From Candidatus Nitrotoga sp. CP45 (GTDB lineage: Bacteria > Pseudomonadota > Gammaproteobacteria > Burkholderiales > Gallionellaceae), in assembly GCA_945874105.1 (NCBI GenBank), contig CAMCFJ010000006.1:1-64000 (forward strand): DNA of 64,000 nt, read 5' to 3'. Below, piece after piece: positions 45,918 through 55,663 of the stretch. The position numbers and the translations under genes were made by a program. Under the pieces are notes generated by a model that saw only the letters and a list, made by a program, of their open reading frames with translations, did not search any database and was not told the origin of the DNA. How positions within the stretch are numbered: the first letter of the stretch is position 1; each line of letters opens with the position of its first letter.

Positions 45918-47990
45918 ATGAAACATCAAAAACTTGTCGCCGCCATTTTGTGCGCGGTTACTTCATCAGCTTACGCAATAACGGAAGACTCTACGCTCGA
46001 AACCATCATTGTCACCGGGTCGCGATTCGAGGAGACCTACGCTGACAAGCCTCTTAATGTATCCGTCATTACGCGCGAGGATATCAATAAAAGCAGCGCC
46101 CGCACGATACCGGAATTACTTTCGCAGCAAGCCGGAATTTCAGCGCGGGATCTATTTGGCAACAATGGCGCATTAGCCACAGTTGATTTGCGCGGTTTTG
46201 GCGCAGCTGCCGGACAAAATACGCTAATTCTGCTGGATGGGCGGCGCATTACGAACGCTGATCTTTCAGGGGTTCAGTGGTCAGCCATCCCCTTCGCTTC
46301 GATTGAGCGCATTGAGATTATGCGTGGCAGTGGCGCTGTCTTGTACGGTGACGGCGCAACGAACGGCGTAATCAACATAATCACCAAATCACCTGTACGC
46401 GCAGGCACGACGGGGCAAGTCAGTGTAAAGGCGGGTAGTTATGGTATGGCTGAGGTGCAGGCAAATGCCAATTATTTTTCTGGTAAAGCGGGAATTGACT
46501 TTACCGTTAATCAATTATCTTCTGATGGCTACCGTGCGAACAACCGCAACGAGCAAACCAATATGCAGGCAAATTCACGGTGGATTTTGGGCGCAGGCGA
46601 GCTCGCCTTGAAAGTTGGGATCGATCGGCAGGACATTCGCTTACCCGGCGCGCGGCTGGTGCAACCGAGCGCCGGCATTAACCTGGTGGCGACTGATCCG
46701 CGTGGCGCAGCCACCCCGCTGGACTATGCCAGCCGCGATGGCAATCAAGTTGCGCTTGAATGGCAGCAGCGATTTTCTGGTGCGGATGTGAATGTGGGCG
46801 TAGCACACCGCACCAAGAATCAAAAATCCTATTTTGATTTTAACGGCTTCCCGAATTACCGCGATAGCGATTTGAACGTGACCTCGCTTACACCTCGCAT
46901 CAAGGTACCGCATTCCTTAGGTGGGGATAGCACCCTGGTAGCGGGTATCGATGTGTATCGCTGGAATTATGACTTACATGCGTCAAACGCTGCGGCGAAT
47001 ATTGGGCAGCCAATTAACCAAATATCCATGACCCAGCAAAATAGCGCTTGGTATTTACAAAATACGACGCATTTATCAAAAGCAACCTCCCTGTTGGCCG
47101 GGGTGCGTAACGAACGAATCTCTATAGACGCGAACGATCTTTACAACGCGGCCGCTCCTGGCGCGTCATTTGGCTCTGCTGCTACACCGGGTTCATTCAA
47201 GGCATCAAAAAATGCTTACGAACTCGGTCTGCGTCATCAACTTGATCGTGGACTGGCCTTAAACGGGAAAGTTGGGCGTAGCTTCCGCTTTGCAAATGTA
47301 GATGAAATTTACGAATCATCGCCAGCCTTTACCAATCAATTTCAATTTTTGCGCCCTCAGACCTCTGACAATATGGAGTTCAGTGTGGAACAGCGCATCC
47401 GTGATGGGAACTGGCGGGCGACCTTGTTCAACAACAAGGTGCGTGATGAAATCCATCTTGATCCATTCACCACGGGCATAGGCAATACCAACTTGCCGCC
47501 GACACGACGCAGGGGGTTTGAATTGGATGGAAAATGGCAGGCATTACGCCGGCTTGCATTAAATGCAGCCTATACCTACATCGATGCAAAATTTTTAAGC
47601 GGCGTTTTGGCCGGTGGGGCGTTCACTCAAACCAACGTGAATATTGCAGGCAAGAGGGTTCCGTTGGTTCCTACCCACAAGTTGAATCTGGGCGCAGCTT
47701 GGGCAATAAGTGAACAAACACTGCTGAACTCATCTGTCACCCACGTTGACTCACAGTTCATGGACAACGACGAGGCGAATACTCTAGGGGGAAAAATTCC
47801 TGCCTATACGATTGCTGATATCAAGCTTGCACATAAAACAGGCCCTTGGCAGTTAAGCACGTCAGTGAACAATTTGTTTGACCGGAAATATTTTAATTAT
47901 GCGGTAAGCAGCCAATTTACTCCGGGAAAATATAACGCCTATCCCTTGCCGGGACGAACGCTATTTATCGGTGTGAGCTACCAGCACTGA
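45918..47990 (+). CDS. btuB: TonB-dependent outer-membrane receptor, probably for cobalamin (BtuB-like)
   Basis: A 22-stranded outer-membrane barrel with plug. 690 residues from ATG 45918, with CAGGAAAA upstream. Signal peptide 1-20 (LVAAILCAVTSSAYA). The TonB box is ETIIVTGSR, and the plug follows with SVITREDINKSSARTIPELL, VDLRGFGAA..NTLILLDGRR and RIEIMRGSGAVLYGDGATNGVINIITK. The C-terminus ends NAYPLPGRTLFIGVSYQH, with the last aromatic signal one residue before the end. The cobalamin riboswitch directly upstream is the main reason to assign vitamin B12 or a corrinoid as ligand. Confidence 0.9.
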   Translation: MKHQKLVAAILCAVTSSAYAITEDSTLETIIVTGSRFEETYADKPLNVSVITREDINKSSARTIPELLSQQAGISARDLFGNNGALATVDLRGFGAAAGQNTLILLDGRRITNADLSGVQWSAIPFASIERIEIMRGSGAVLYGDGATNGVINIITKSPVRAGTTGQVSVKAGSYGMAEVQANANYFSGKAGIDFTVNQLSSDGYRANNRNEQTNMQANSRWILGAGELALKVGIDRQDIRLPGARLVQPSAGINLVATDPRGAATPLDYASRDGNQVALEWQQRFSGADVNVGVAHRTKNQKSYFDFNGFPNYRDSDLNVTSLTPRIKVPHSLGGDSTLVAGIDVYRWNYDLHASNAAANIGQPINQISMTQQNSAWYLQNTTHLSKATSLLAGVRNERISIDANDLYNAAAPGASFGSAATPGSFKASKNAYELGLRHQLDRGLALNGKVGRSFRFANVDEIYESSPAFTNQFQFLRPQTSDNMEFSVEQRIRDGNWRATLFNNKVRDEIHLDPFTTGIGNTNLPPTRRRGFELDGKWQALRRLALNAAYTYIDAKFLSGVLAGGAFTQTNVNIAGKRVPLVPTHKLNLGAAWAISEQTLLNSSVTHVDSQFMDNDEANTLGGKIPAYTIADIKLAHKTGPWQLSTSVNNLFDRKYFNYAVSSQFTPGKYNAYPLPGRTLFIGVSYQH

Positions 47991-48074
47991 GTGACGCAAT
48001 TTTCACAATAAGCAGAGGCGGGAGCCAATTGGACGAGGGAAGCATTTGCATTTCCAGTAACCACGGTGTTACTG

Positions 48075-48114
48075 CCCCCTCTCCCACTTGTGGGAGAGGG
48101 GCTGGGGGAGAGGG
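48075..48114. repeat. CCCTCTCCC-type dispersed hairpin repeat
   Basis: CCCCTCTCCCAC-TTGT-GGGAGAGGGG forms a long perfect-looking hairpin, followed by CTGGGGGAGAGGG. This is a dispersed repeat of many proteobacterial genomes, often next to DUF559 genes, as here. It has no T run; it may still end the btuB transcript. Confidence 0.7.
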
Positions 48115-48123
48115 AAATAAACG

Positions 48124-48188
48124 ATGAAAATACTAAACAATGCCAAAACCCTGCGCATCAACCAGACTGAAGCTGAGCGGCGCCTGAC
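48124..48188 (+). pseudogene. DUF559 (Vsr-like endonuclease fold) N-terminal remnant
   Basis: The frame from ATG 48124 reads MKILNNAKTLRINQTEAERR followed by L, which is the start of DUF559 proteins (LR..QT.AE..LW..LR). After that the homology stops and the frame runs into unrelated sequence over the end of the lipoprotein gene, stopping at 48255. Only about 21 codons remain. Confidence 0.6.
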
Positions 48189-48219
48189 CTTGAGTGTCGC
48201 TCTCGCAAGTGCCTATGGA

Positions 48220-48963
48220 TTACAGTCCGAATGGCAAGAGCAATGCTGTAGATAACGTCTGCATCACACGTGAAATGCCGCGCTGATATTTTTCCGATAA
48301 GGTAATGGCGAACAAATCCAGGCTACCGATAATTTTCCCGAACTCACGTTCAAAACTGAGGTTGCGCTCGTGATCATTCATTTCATTGGTTAACAAATTA
48401 AGCTGCCCTTTGTCATCGCGTGCATTGGAGAGGCGCCACACGGCGATTTCGACGTTACGCGCGGCATTATAAATATTTTGCGGCTCAACGGTATCGGTAA
48501 AATAAAACTCGGTTTTTCCGCCATGCGCTTTGATCAACATCGTTTGCAGGCCTACGATCAACGACATTACCCGGTCACCCTGATATTCAGGCCGGAACGC
48601 CTGTTGAATAGCAGCGGCGTCCTGCATTTCGCCGATTTCCTTGAACTGCCAGCCATGCTGATTTTCGAATACCGACGTCACCATTTCTTCTACGCTGGCT
48701 GTGGTGTTTTTTCTGAGTTCGTGCGGATTACGCTTGTATAGTTTTGTCATTAACAAACGTAGGGTTTGGGTATTTTCACGCATCTCCACATCAGCCATAC
48801 GATCCATATCAGATTTGCCGAGCTGACTGAGCAAATTACGATCACTCTGTTGTGGAATGTTCTTGCCGTTTTTGATAGGTTCCGGGGTGGCGCAGGCGGC
48901 CAGCAATAAGACTGCGACAACGAAGGCAAGCAGACGGCAACTATTTTGCAATTTCAGCATCAT
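48220..48963 (-). CDS. Lipoprotein of unknown function
   Basis: A 247-residue protein with a lipoprotein signal: a charged start, hydrophobic core LLAFVVAVLLLAAC with the lipobox L-A-A-C at about residues 21-24. The mature part is helical and charged, with MADVEMRENTQTLRLLMTKLYKRNPHELRK and LQTMLIKAHGGKTEFYFTD. Similar 'hypothetical lipoprotein' genes are common in Betaproteobacteria; no function is known to me. Its 3' end overlaps the out-of-frame tail of the DUF559 remnant. Confidence 0.8.
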   Translation of the reverse strand: MMLKLQNSCRLLAFVVAVLLLAACATPEPIKNGKNIPQQSDRNLLSQLGKSDMDRMADVEMRENTQTLRLLMTKLYKRNPHELRKNTTASVEEMVTSVFENQHGWQFKEIGEMQDAAAIQQAFRPEYQGDRVMSLIVGLQTMLIKAHGGKTEFYFTDTVEPQNIYNAARNVEIAVWRLSNARDDKGQLNLLTNEMNDHERNLSFEREFGKIIGSLDLFAITLSEKYQRGISRVMQTLSTALLLPFGL

Positions 48964-49237
48964 GCGTTTCCACCATTCTTATCGGTTCGGTTTTCTAGAT
49001 TGTTCGAGAGTCGCATTGCGTTAGCATAGCAGCCTCTTACACGACCCAGCATGATGAGTATAAATGAATAAACACATGCACATCTGCTATGTAGCAATAT
49101 AAAATTCCCGGATTGAAGAAAATCAGTTTGAATCAGGCGCTAGTCGGTAGAGGAATGACGGAAACCCTTTCGGATTGCACACAATTCCTGCTAGTCTTGC
49201 ACCATAACCAGTTCATAAATTAATTCGTAGGCCAGCC

Positions 49238-50746
49238 ATGCAAAGTTACTTGAACCGTATCCTCACCGCTCGCGTCTATGATGTGGCTATTGAAAGCCCG
49301 CTGGACGTTGCGCCCAATTTGTCCGTTCGCATCGGCAACAACGTTCTGCTGAAGCGTGAAGACATGCAGCCGGTATTTTCTTTCAAGCTGCGCGGTGCCT
49401 ATAACAAGATGGCGAAGTTGACGTCGGCGCAGCTTAAGCGCGGTGTCATTACTGCCTCGGCCGGTAATCACGCGCAGGGCGTGGCGCTGTCGGCGCAGAA
49501 GCTGGGCTGCAAGGCCATCATCGTTATGCCCATGACCACGCCGCAGATCAAGGTGGAGGCAGTTGCCAGCCGTGGCGCAAAAATTATATTGCATGGCGAT
49601 TCTTATTCTGATGCCTATCAGCATGCCTTGGAGTTGGAGCAGAAGCTTAAAATTACCTTTGTCCATCCGTATGACGATCCCGATGTAATCGCCGGACAAG
49701 GGACGATCGGCATGGAAATACTGCGGCAATATAGCCAGCCCATCCATGCCATCTTCGTGCCCATCGGTGGTGGTGGCCTGATCTCAGGCGTCGCCGCTTA
49801 CGTTAAGGCGGTACGCCCGGAGATCAAGATTATCGGCGTGCAACCTGTGGAGTCCGATGCCATGAAACGCTCGACCAAGGCCGGTCGGCGCGTCAAGCTC
49901 GAGCATGTCGGCTTATTCGCCGATGGCGTGGCGGTAAAGCAAGTCGGACAGGAGACTTTCCGTTTATGCCGCGAATTGGTGGACGAAATCATACTGGTGG
50001 ACACCGACGCCATCTGTGCAGCGATCAAGGATGTGTTCGAAGATACCCGCACCAATCTTGAGCCTGCCGGTGCGCTGGCCATTGCTGGTGCAAAATTGTA
50101 TGCGGAGCGTGAAAAACTAAAGGGCAAGACGCTGGTAGCAATTGCTAGCGGCGCCAACATGAATTTCGACCGCCTGCGTTTCATCGCGGAACGGGCAGAG
50201 CTTGGCGAAAAGCGCGAGGCTATTCTGGCAGTGAGCATCCCGGAAACGCCCGGCAGCTTTCGCAAATTTTGTTCTTTACTGGGTCAGCGTAATATCACTG
50301 AATTCAACTACCGTTATGCGAGTTCCAAGGAAGCGCATGTGTTCGTTGGAGTGCAGGTGAAAGATCAGTCTGAAACCACCAAGCTTGTTGCCACGCTGGA
50401 AAAACATAAACTGGCCACGCTGAATTTCACTGACAACGAGATGGCCAAGCTGCATGTGCGTCATCTGGTAGGGGGACATGCGCCAGGTTTGCAGGACGAA
50501 ATCCTGTTTCGCTTCGAATTCCCGGAACGCCCTGGCGCATTGATGACTTTCCTTAATAGCATGAACCATAGCTGGAATATCAGCTTGTTCCACTATCGCA
50601 ACCATGGTGCGGATTACGGCCGCGTGCTGATCGGCTTGCAAGTGCCGCATCATGACAAAAAACCGCTGCGAATTTTCCTGGATAATCTCGGTTATCGCTA
50701 TTGGGATGAGAGTGACAATCCGGCATACAAGCTGTTTTTGAGCTAA
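49238..50746 (+). CDS. ilvA: Threonine ammonia-lyase, biosynthetic
   Basis: Deaminates threonine to 2-oxobutanoate, the entry to isoleucine synthesis. Residues 1 to about 320 are the PLP domain: VLLKREDMQPVFSFKLRGAYNKM (PLP lysine in SFKLRGA), SAGNHAQGVALSA, and VPIGGGGLISGVAAY. Residues about 330-502 contain two ACT-like regulatory domains (AILAVSIPETPGSFRKFC; FRFEFPERPGALMTFL) for isoleucine/valine feedback. 502 residues, as in E. coli IlvA. The 274 bases between it and the divergent lipoprotein gene hold no recognised feature. Confidence 0.96.
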   Translation: MQSYLNRILTARVYDVAIESPLDVAPNLSVRIGNNVLLKREDMQPVFSFKLRGAYNKMAKLTSAQLKRGVITASAGNHAQGVALSAQKLGCKAIIVMPMTTPQIKVEAVASRGAKIILHGDSYSDAYQHALELEQKLKITFVHPYDDPDVIAGQGTIGMEILRQYSQPIHAIFVPIGGGGLISGVAAYVKAVRPEIKIIGVQPVESDAMKRSTKAGRRVKLEHVGLFADGVAVKQVGQETFRLCRELVDEIILVDTDAICAAIKDVFEDTRTNLEPAGALAIAGAKLYAEREKLKGKTLVAIASGANMNFDRLRFIAERAELGEKREAILAVSIPETPGSFRKFCSLLGQRNITEFNYRYASSKEAHVFVGVQVKDQSETTKLVATLEKHKLATLNFTDNEMAKLHVRHLVGGHAPGLQDEILFRFEFPERPGALMTFLNSMNHSWNISLFHYRNHGADYGRVLIGLQVPHHDKKPLRIFLDNLGYRYWDESDNPAYKLFLS

Positions 50747-50753
50747 GGCAATA

Positions 50754-50857
50754 CTGAACAAGTTCCTCCGTTCGGGCTGAGCCTGTCGAAGCCATTGGCA
50801 ACTTATTAATTACAAGGAGTGCGTTTCGACAAGCTCCACGCGAACGGACTTGTTCAG
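50754..50857. repeat. Long imperfect palindrome (REP-like) after ilvA
   Basis: CTGAACAAGT (50754-50763) and ACTTGTTCAG (50848-50857) are exact inverted repeats. Inside them, CCGTTCGGGCTGAGCCTGTCGA faces TTTCGACAAGC..CGCGAACGG. The inner motif is shared with the element at 41927-41997. It starts 8 bases after the ilvA stop codon and could end or stabilise its transcript. Confidence 0.75.
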
Positions 50858-50988
50858 CGTAGCCCTAACGGTTAAATTGCAATTTGCGCGAGCGAATTTG
50901 AATTAGTCCCTAATCCATAAAATAAAATTCGCCGCTATTTTTCCAGAAAAAACCCTCCACTTGAATAGTGAAGCAAGGTAATCTGCAC

Positions 50989-51597
50989 ATGACAATACAG
51001 GTTATGAAACAGGCTATCAGACAACGTATAATTGCAGCCCGCGAACAATTGACCGCGGCTAAGAGGGCATGCTTGAGCCATGCCATCTCGGAGCGCATCG
51101 CCAACCTGAATGCTTATCACACGGCCAATACGGTGCTGGCTTATATGAGCTTCGGCGCGGAGTTCTCCACCGATGAATGGGTGCAACAGGCATTGCACGA
51201 TGATAAATGCGTGCTGTTGCCCAAGGTGAACCGCGCCACGAATGAATTGGATATTTATCGCGTGTCCAACTTGCAGCAAGATTTGGCACCCGGCTTGTGG
51301 CATATACGCGAACCGCTGGTTGAGCGCTGTGCCAAAATAAATACTTTGAAAGAAGTGGATTTCATCTTGTTGCCGGGCATCGCATTCGGACGCGACGGTG
51401 CGCGACTAGGTTACGGCGGCGGATTTTATGACAAACTGCTGGCGCGATTAAAGAATGAAAACCCAGGCTGCCGCCCTGCGCTGGTTGCCGGGACATTCGC
51501 TATCCAGCTGGTCGAAGATCTGCCGCAGGAAGCCACCGACCACAAAGTGGAATGGGTGGTGACGGAGAACGAGACGATACAGTGCGTTTCTGATTAG
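50989..51597 (+). CDS. 5-Formyltetrahydrofolate cyclo-ligase
   Basis: Converts 5-formyltetrahydrofolate to 5,10-methenyltetrahydrofolate with ATP. The start is chosen at ATG 50989 (MTIQVMKQAIRQRIIAAREQ); GTG 50968 and ATG 51004 are alternatives. About 202 residues. Key blocks are the N-terminal R-x3-R-x-R-like QRIIAAREQL, VLLPKVN, and LLPGIAFGRDGARLGYGGGFYDKLL, which carries the substrate and ATP sites. In many Proteobacteria the 6S RNA gene precedes this gene; I could not see it here. Confidence 0.94.
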   Translation: MTIQVMKQAIRQRIIAAREQLTAAKRACLSHAISERIANLNAYHTANTVLAYMSFGAEFSTDEWVQQALHDDKCVLLPKVNRATNELDIYRVSNLQQDLAPGLWHIREPLVERCAKINTLKEVDFILLPGIAFGRDGARLGYGGGFYDKLLARLKNENPGCRPALVAGTFAIQLVEDLPQEATDHKVEWVVTENETIQCVSD

Positions 51598-51692
51598 CAT
51601 AGGGACAGATAGGTGCGCCTGTACACCATCACAAAATAAACAGCTTGGTGCGTAAAAGCACCGACCAACAACGAGTGATAGAGAGTAGATAT

Positions 51693-54353
51693 ATGGCAGA
51701 TTTACCTGATAACGATCCACAGGAAACACAAGAGTGGCTGGATGCGCTGGACTCGGTGCTGGAGCATGAAAGCGCGGATCGCGCTCATTACCTGATCGGC
51801 CAACTGATCCGAAAAGCGCACTTGGCCGGTGTCGCTCTGCCGATCAGCACAATCACGCCTTACCTGAACACCATACCGCTCGACAAGGAACAACGCTCGG
51901 TCGGCAATCATGAGCTCGAACATCGCATTCGCGCCCTGACGCGATGGAACGCGATGGTTATTGTGTTAAACGCCAATCACGAATCGTCTGAACTGGGTGG
52001 CCACATCGCCACCTTCGCTTCGGCGGCCACGTTGTATGACGTGGCCTTCAACCACTTTTTCCATGGCAAGACCGAGACTCACGGCGGTGATCTGATTTAT
52101 TTCCAGGGGCATGCATCGCCCGGCATCTACGCACGCGCTTTTCTTGAGGGGCGCCTCAGCGAGGAGCAGTTGTACAATTTCCGCCGAGAAGTCAATGGCG
52201 GCGGCTTATCCTCTTACCCGCATCCGTGGCTAATGCCCGATTTCTGGCAGTTCCCCACTGTGTCCATGGGTTTGGGCCCGCTGATGTCTATTTACCAGGC
52301 GCGTTTCATGCGTTATTTGGAGAATCGTGGCATTGCCAGCACCGATGGCCGCAAGGTATGGGCGTTCCTCGGTGATGGTGAAACTGATGAACCGGAATCG
52401 CTGGGGGCGATTTCGATGGCCGCGCGTGAGAAACTCGACAATCTGATTTTTGTCGTTAACTGTAACCTGCAACGACTGGATGGCCCCGTCCGCGGCAACG
52501 GCAAGATCATTCAGGAGCTGGAGGGTGTATTCCGTGGCGCGGGCTGGAACGTGATCAAAGTGGTGTGGGGTGGACAATGGGATCGTTTGTTCGCGAAGGA
52601 CAAAACAGGACTTTTGCTGAAGCGCATGGAAGAAGTGGTAGACGGCGAATATCAGACCTATAAATCCAAAAGTGGCGCCTATGTGCGTGAACATTTTTTC
52701 GGCAAATACCCCGAGTTACTGGAACTGGTCGCCGATCTGTCGGACGATGAAATCTGGCGTCTTGATCGTGGCGGCCACGATCCGCATAAAGTTTTTGCCG
52801 CTTACGCGGCCGCAGTAAACCATAAGGGTCAGCCCACCGTCATTCTGGCCAAGACCATAAAGGGCTATGGCATGGGTGAAGCCGGTGAAGCCCAAAACAT
52901 CACCCACCAGCAAAAGAAAGTGGGCGGTGAAGCACTGCGCAAATTCCGTGATCGCTTCAATATTCCAGTGTCCGATGATCAGCTCGGCAAATTGCCCTTC
53001 TGTCGTCCACCCGATGATAGTTTGGAAATGAGTTATCTGCGCGAGCGGAGCAAGGCCATGGGCACCGTACCCAATCGCAAAATAGTGGCACAGCCATTGC
53101 AAATTCCAGGGCTGGATGCTTTCGAAGTATTGCTTAAAGGTACTGAAGACCGCGAGATTTCCACCACCATGGCTTTCGTGCGCATGCTGGGCATTCTGGT
53201 GAAGGACAAAAATATTGGCAAGCTGGTGGTGCCCATCGTGCCGGACGAATCACGCACTTTCGGCATGGAAGGATTGTTCCGCCAGCTCAGCATTTTTTCT
53301 CAAGTTGGCCAGCTGTATACGCCGCAGGATGCCGATCAGTTGATGTTCTACAAGGAAGACAAGGCCGGACAGATTTTGCAGGAAGGCATCAATGAAGCGG
53401 GCGCGATGTCATCATGGATTGCCGCATCCACGGCCTACGCCAACCATGGTGTCGCGATGGTGCCGTTCTATATTTACTATTCCATGTTTGGCTTTCAGCG
53501 CGTCGGCGATTTGATGTGGGCAGCGGGCGACCAGCGTGCACGCGGCTTTCTGCTGGGAGGCACGGCCGGGCGCACCACATTGAATGGCGAAGGCCTGCAA
53601 CATCAAGACGGCCACAGCCATCTGATGGCGGCGACCATTCCTAACTGCGTGTCCTACGATCCAACCTTTGCTTACGAACTGGCGGTGATTATTCAGGATG
53701 GCATGCGCCGCATGTATCAGGAACAAGAAGACGTGTTCTATTACCTTACCGTGATGAATGAAAATTACGCGCATCCGGCCATGCCGGAAGGTGCGGAGAG
53801 CGGCATTATCAGGGGCATGTATTTATTTAATGAAGGTAAAGCCCAATCCACCACAATGCCCACGGTGCAACTTCTGGGCAGCGGTACTATTCTGCGCGAA
53901 GTTATCGCAGCAGCTGAATTATTGGCGAAGGATTTTGGCGTAGCTTCCGGCATCTGGAGCGTAACCAGCTTTAATGAATTACGTCGGGATGGACTGGATT
54001 GTGAGCGCTGGAACATGCTGCATCCTGAAGCTGCGCCACGCGTAAGTTACGCCGAGCAATGTTTGGGCAAGCGCAAGGGGCCTGTCATTGCAGCAACCGA
54101 TTACATTAAAAGCTACGCTGACCAGATTCGTGCCTTTTTGCCCGGCACTTACAAAGTGTTGGGCACGGACGGTTTTGGCCGCTCTGATACGCGTAAAAAG
54201 CTACGCCATTTCTTCGAGGTTGATCGTTATTACATTGCAGTCGCCGCGCTGAAAGCGCTGGCTGACGAAGGCACGGTCGCCCTGAGCGAAGTGAGCCGGG
54301 CGCTCAAACTGTACAATATCAATCCCGACAAACCGAATCCAACTACGGTCTGA
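51693..54353 (+). CDS. aceE: Pyruvate dehydrogenase E1 component
   Basis: The thiamine-diphosphate-dependent decarboxylase of the pyruvate dehydrogenase complex, homodimeric type. 886 residues from ATG 51693 (MADLPDNDPQETQEWLDAL). The ThDP motif is FLGDGETDEPES..., ending in NLIFVVNCNLQRLDGPVRGNGK (read in two parts). Other blocks are HGGDLIYFQGHASPGIYARAFLEGRL and GLQHQDGHSHL. It is followed 17 bases later by aceF; lpdA, the E3 gene, is not in the window. Confidence 0.97.
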   Translation: MADLPDNDPQETQEWLDALDSVLEHESADRAHYLIGQLIRKAHLAGVALPISTITPYLNTIPLDKEQRSVGNHELEHRIRALTRWNAMVIVLNANHESSELGGHIATFASAATLYDVAFNHFFHGKTETHGGDLIYFQGHASPGIYARAFLEGRLSEEQLYNFRREVNGGGLSSYPHPWLMPDFWQFPTVSMGLGPLMSIYQARFMRYLENRGIASTDGRKVWAFLGDGETDEPESLGAISMAAREKLDNLIFVVNCNLQRLDGPVRGNGKIIQELEGVFRGAGWNVIKVVWGGQWDRLFAKDKTGLLLKRMEEVVDGEYQTYKSKSGAYVREHFFGKYPELLELVADLSDDEIWRLDRGGHDPHKVFAAYAAAVNHKGQPTVILAKTIKGYGMGEAGEAQNITHQQKKVGGEALRKFRDRFNIPVSDDQLGKLPFCRPPDDSLEMSYLRERSKAMGTVPNRKIVAQPLQIPGLDAFEVLLKGTEDREISTTMAFVRMLGILVKDKNIGKLVVPIVPDESRTFGMEGLFRQLSIFSQVGQLYTPQDADQLMFYKEDKAGQILQEGINEAGAMSSWIAASTAYANHGVAMVPFYIYYSMFGFQRVGDLMWAAGDQRARGFLLGGTAGRTTLNGEGLQHQDGHSHLMAATIPNCVSYDPTFAYELAVIIQDGMRRMYQEQEDVFYYLTVMNENYAHPAMPEGAESGIIRGMYLFNEGKAQSTTMPTVQLLGSGTILREVIAAAELLAKDFGVASGIWSVTSFNELRRDGLDCERWNMLHPEAAPRVSYAEQCLGKRKGPVIAATDYIKSYADQIRAFLPGTYKVLGTDGFGRSDTRKKLRHFFEVDRYYIAVAALKALADEGTVALSEVSRALKLYNINPDKPNPTTV

Positions 54354-54370
54354 GCGGGCAGGAGACACGC

Positions 54371-55660
54371 GTGGCAGAAATCAAACAAGTACTGATGCCG
54401 GACATCGGTGATTCCAAAGATGTGCCGGTAATAGAAGTAATGGTAAAAGCAGGGGATACGGTCAAGGCTGAGCAATCCCTGCTTACCCTGGAAACTGACA
54501 AGGCTACGATGGATGTACCCGCTCCATTTGATGGGGTGGTGAAAAGTGTTAGCGTTAAAGTGGGCGACAAAATATCGGAAGGCACCCTGATTTTATCGAT
54601 GGAAACCAGTACCGCGGAAACGTCTGCTGACGTTAGCCCCACCACAACACCGGTTCCGGTAAAAGAAGCTGCAAATCCAGCTGCCGCAACGCCTGTTACA
54701 ACACCTGCCGCCACGCCCATTGTGGCACCAACTGGTTTGCCAAACAGCCCTGCCGGCAAAGCGCATGCCAGTCCGTCCATTCGGCATTTTGCGCGCGAAT
54801 TGGGGGTTGATCTTGCGCGCGTAAAAGGCAGCGGAGAAAAGGGACGTATTACCAAAAATGATGTGCAGGGCTTCGTTAAAGTTGCGCTTGCACAACCGCA
54901 AGGTGGCTCGGGTGGCGGCGGCTTGCAGGTATCAGCCATGCCGGTAGTGGATTTTTCCAGGTACGGCGTCATCGAAACCAAGCCGCTGTCGCGCATCAAA
55001 AAGCTTGCTGGTGCCAATCTTCATCGCAACTGGGTCTCCATTCCGCACATTACCCAGCACGATGAGGCTGACATCACCGATATGGAAGTTTTCCGCAAGG
55101 AGTTGGGCGAAGAATACTCAAAGCAGGGAATAAAAATTACGCCGCTGGCTTTCTTGCTCAAGGCTGTGGTGACCGCTATGCAAGAATTCCCGAATTTCAA
55201 TTCATCATTGGATGCCAGCGGTGAAAACCTGGTGCTGAAAAAATATTTTCACATCGGCGTGGCAGTGGATACGCCGGATGGCTTGGTGGTGCCAGTGTTG
55301 CGTGATGTGGATCAAAAAGGCATGGTTCAGCTGGCCAAGGAGTTGGGCGAGATCAGCGCCAAGGCACGGGAGAAAAAGCTCCCCGCAACCGCCATGCAAG
55401 GCGGCTGCTTCACCATTTCCAGTCTGGGCGGCATCGGCGGAACAGCTTTTACACCTATTATTAATGCGCCGGAAGTGGCTATCCTGGGTGTGTCCAGGGC
55501 GAGCATCAAGCCAGTATTCAAAGAAGGGGCGTTCGTGCCTCGGCTAATGTTGCCGCTGTCGCTGTCATATGATCATCGCGTAATCGATGGTGCGGAGGCA
55601 GTGCATTTCACAACTTATCTTGGAAAAGTATTGTCGGATGTTCGCCGATTGGTGCTTTAA
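54371..55660 (+). CDS. aceF: Dihydrolipoamide acetyltransferase (PDH E2)
   Basis: The core of the pyruvate dehydrogenase complex. GTG start at 54371; 429 residues. One lipoyl domain (1-80, with the modified lysine in ETDKATMDV), an Ala/Pro/Thr-rich linker (about 85-125), a peripheral-subunit-binding domain (about 130-170, SPSIRHFARELGVDLARVKGSG), a Gly-rich linker, and the catalytic domain to the end with YDHRVIDGAEA (catalytic His and Asp). Many proteobacterial E2s have two or three lipoyl domains; this one has a single copy. Confidence 0.96.
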   Translation: MAEIKQVLMPDIGDSKDVPVIEVMVKAGDTVKAEQSLLTLETDKATMDVPAPFDGVVKSVSVKVGDKISEGTLILSMETSTAETSADVSPTTTPVPVKEAANPAAATPVTTPAATPIVAPTGLPNSPAGKAHASPSIRHFARELGVDLARVKGSGEKGRITKNDVQGFVKVALAQPQGGSGGGGLQVSAMPVVDFSRYGVIETKPLSRIKKLAGANLHRNWVSIPHITQHDEADITDMEVFRKELGEEYSKQGIKITPLAFLLKAVVTAMQEFPNFNSSLDASGENLVLKKYFHIGVAVDTPDGLVVPVLRDVDQKGMVQLAKELGEISAKAREKKLPATAMQGGCFTISSLGGIGGTAFTPIINAPEVAILGVSRASIKPVFKEGAFVPRLMLPLSLSYDHRVIDGAEAVHFTTYLGKVLSDVRRLVL

Positions 55661-55663
55661 CCT

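Noticed and set aside
50858-50988. Possible 6S RNA gene before the folate cyclo-ligase
   Set aside because: The neighbourhood is right for ssrS, but the gap lacks the long closing stem and central bubble of 6S RNA and is mostly a REP-like palindrome.
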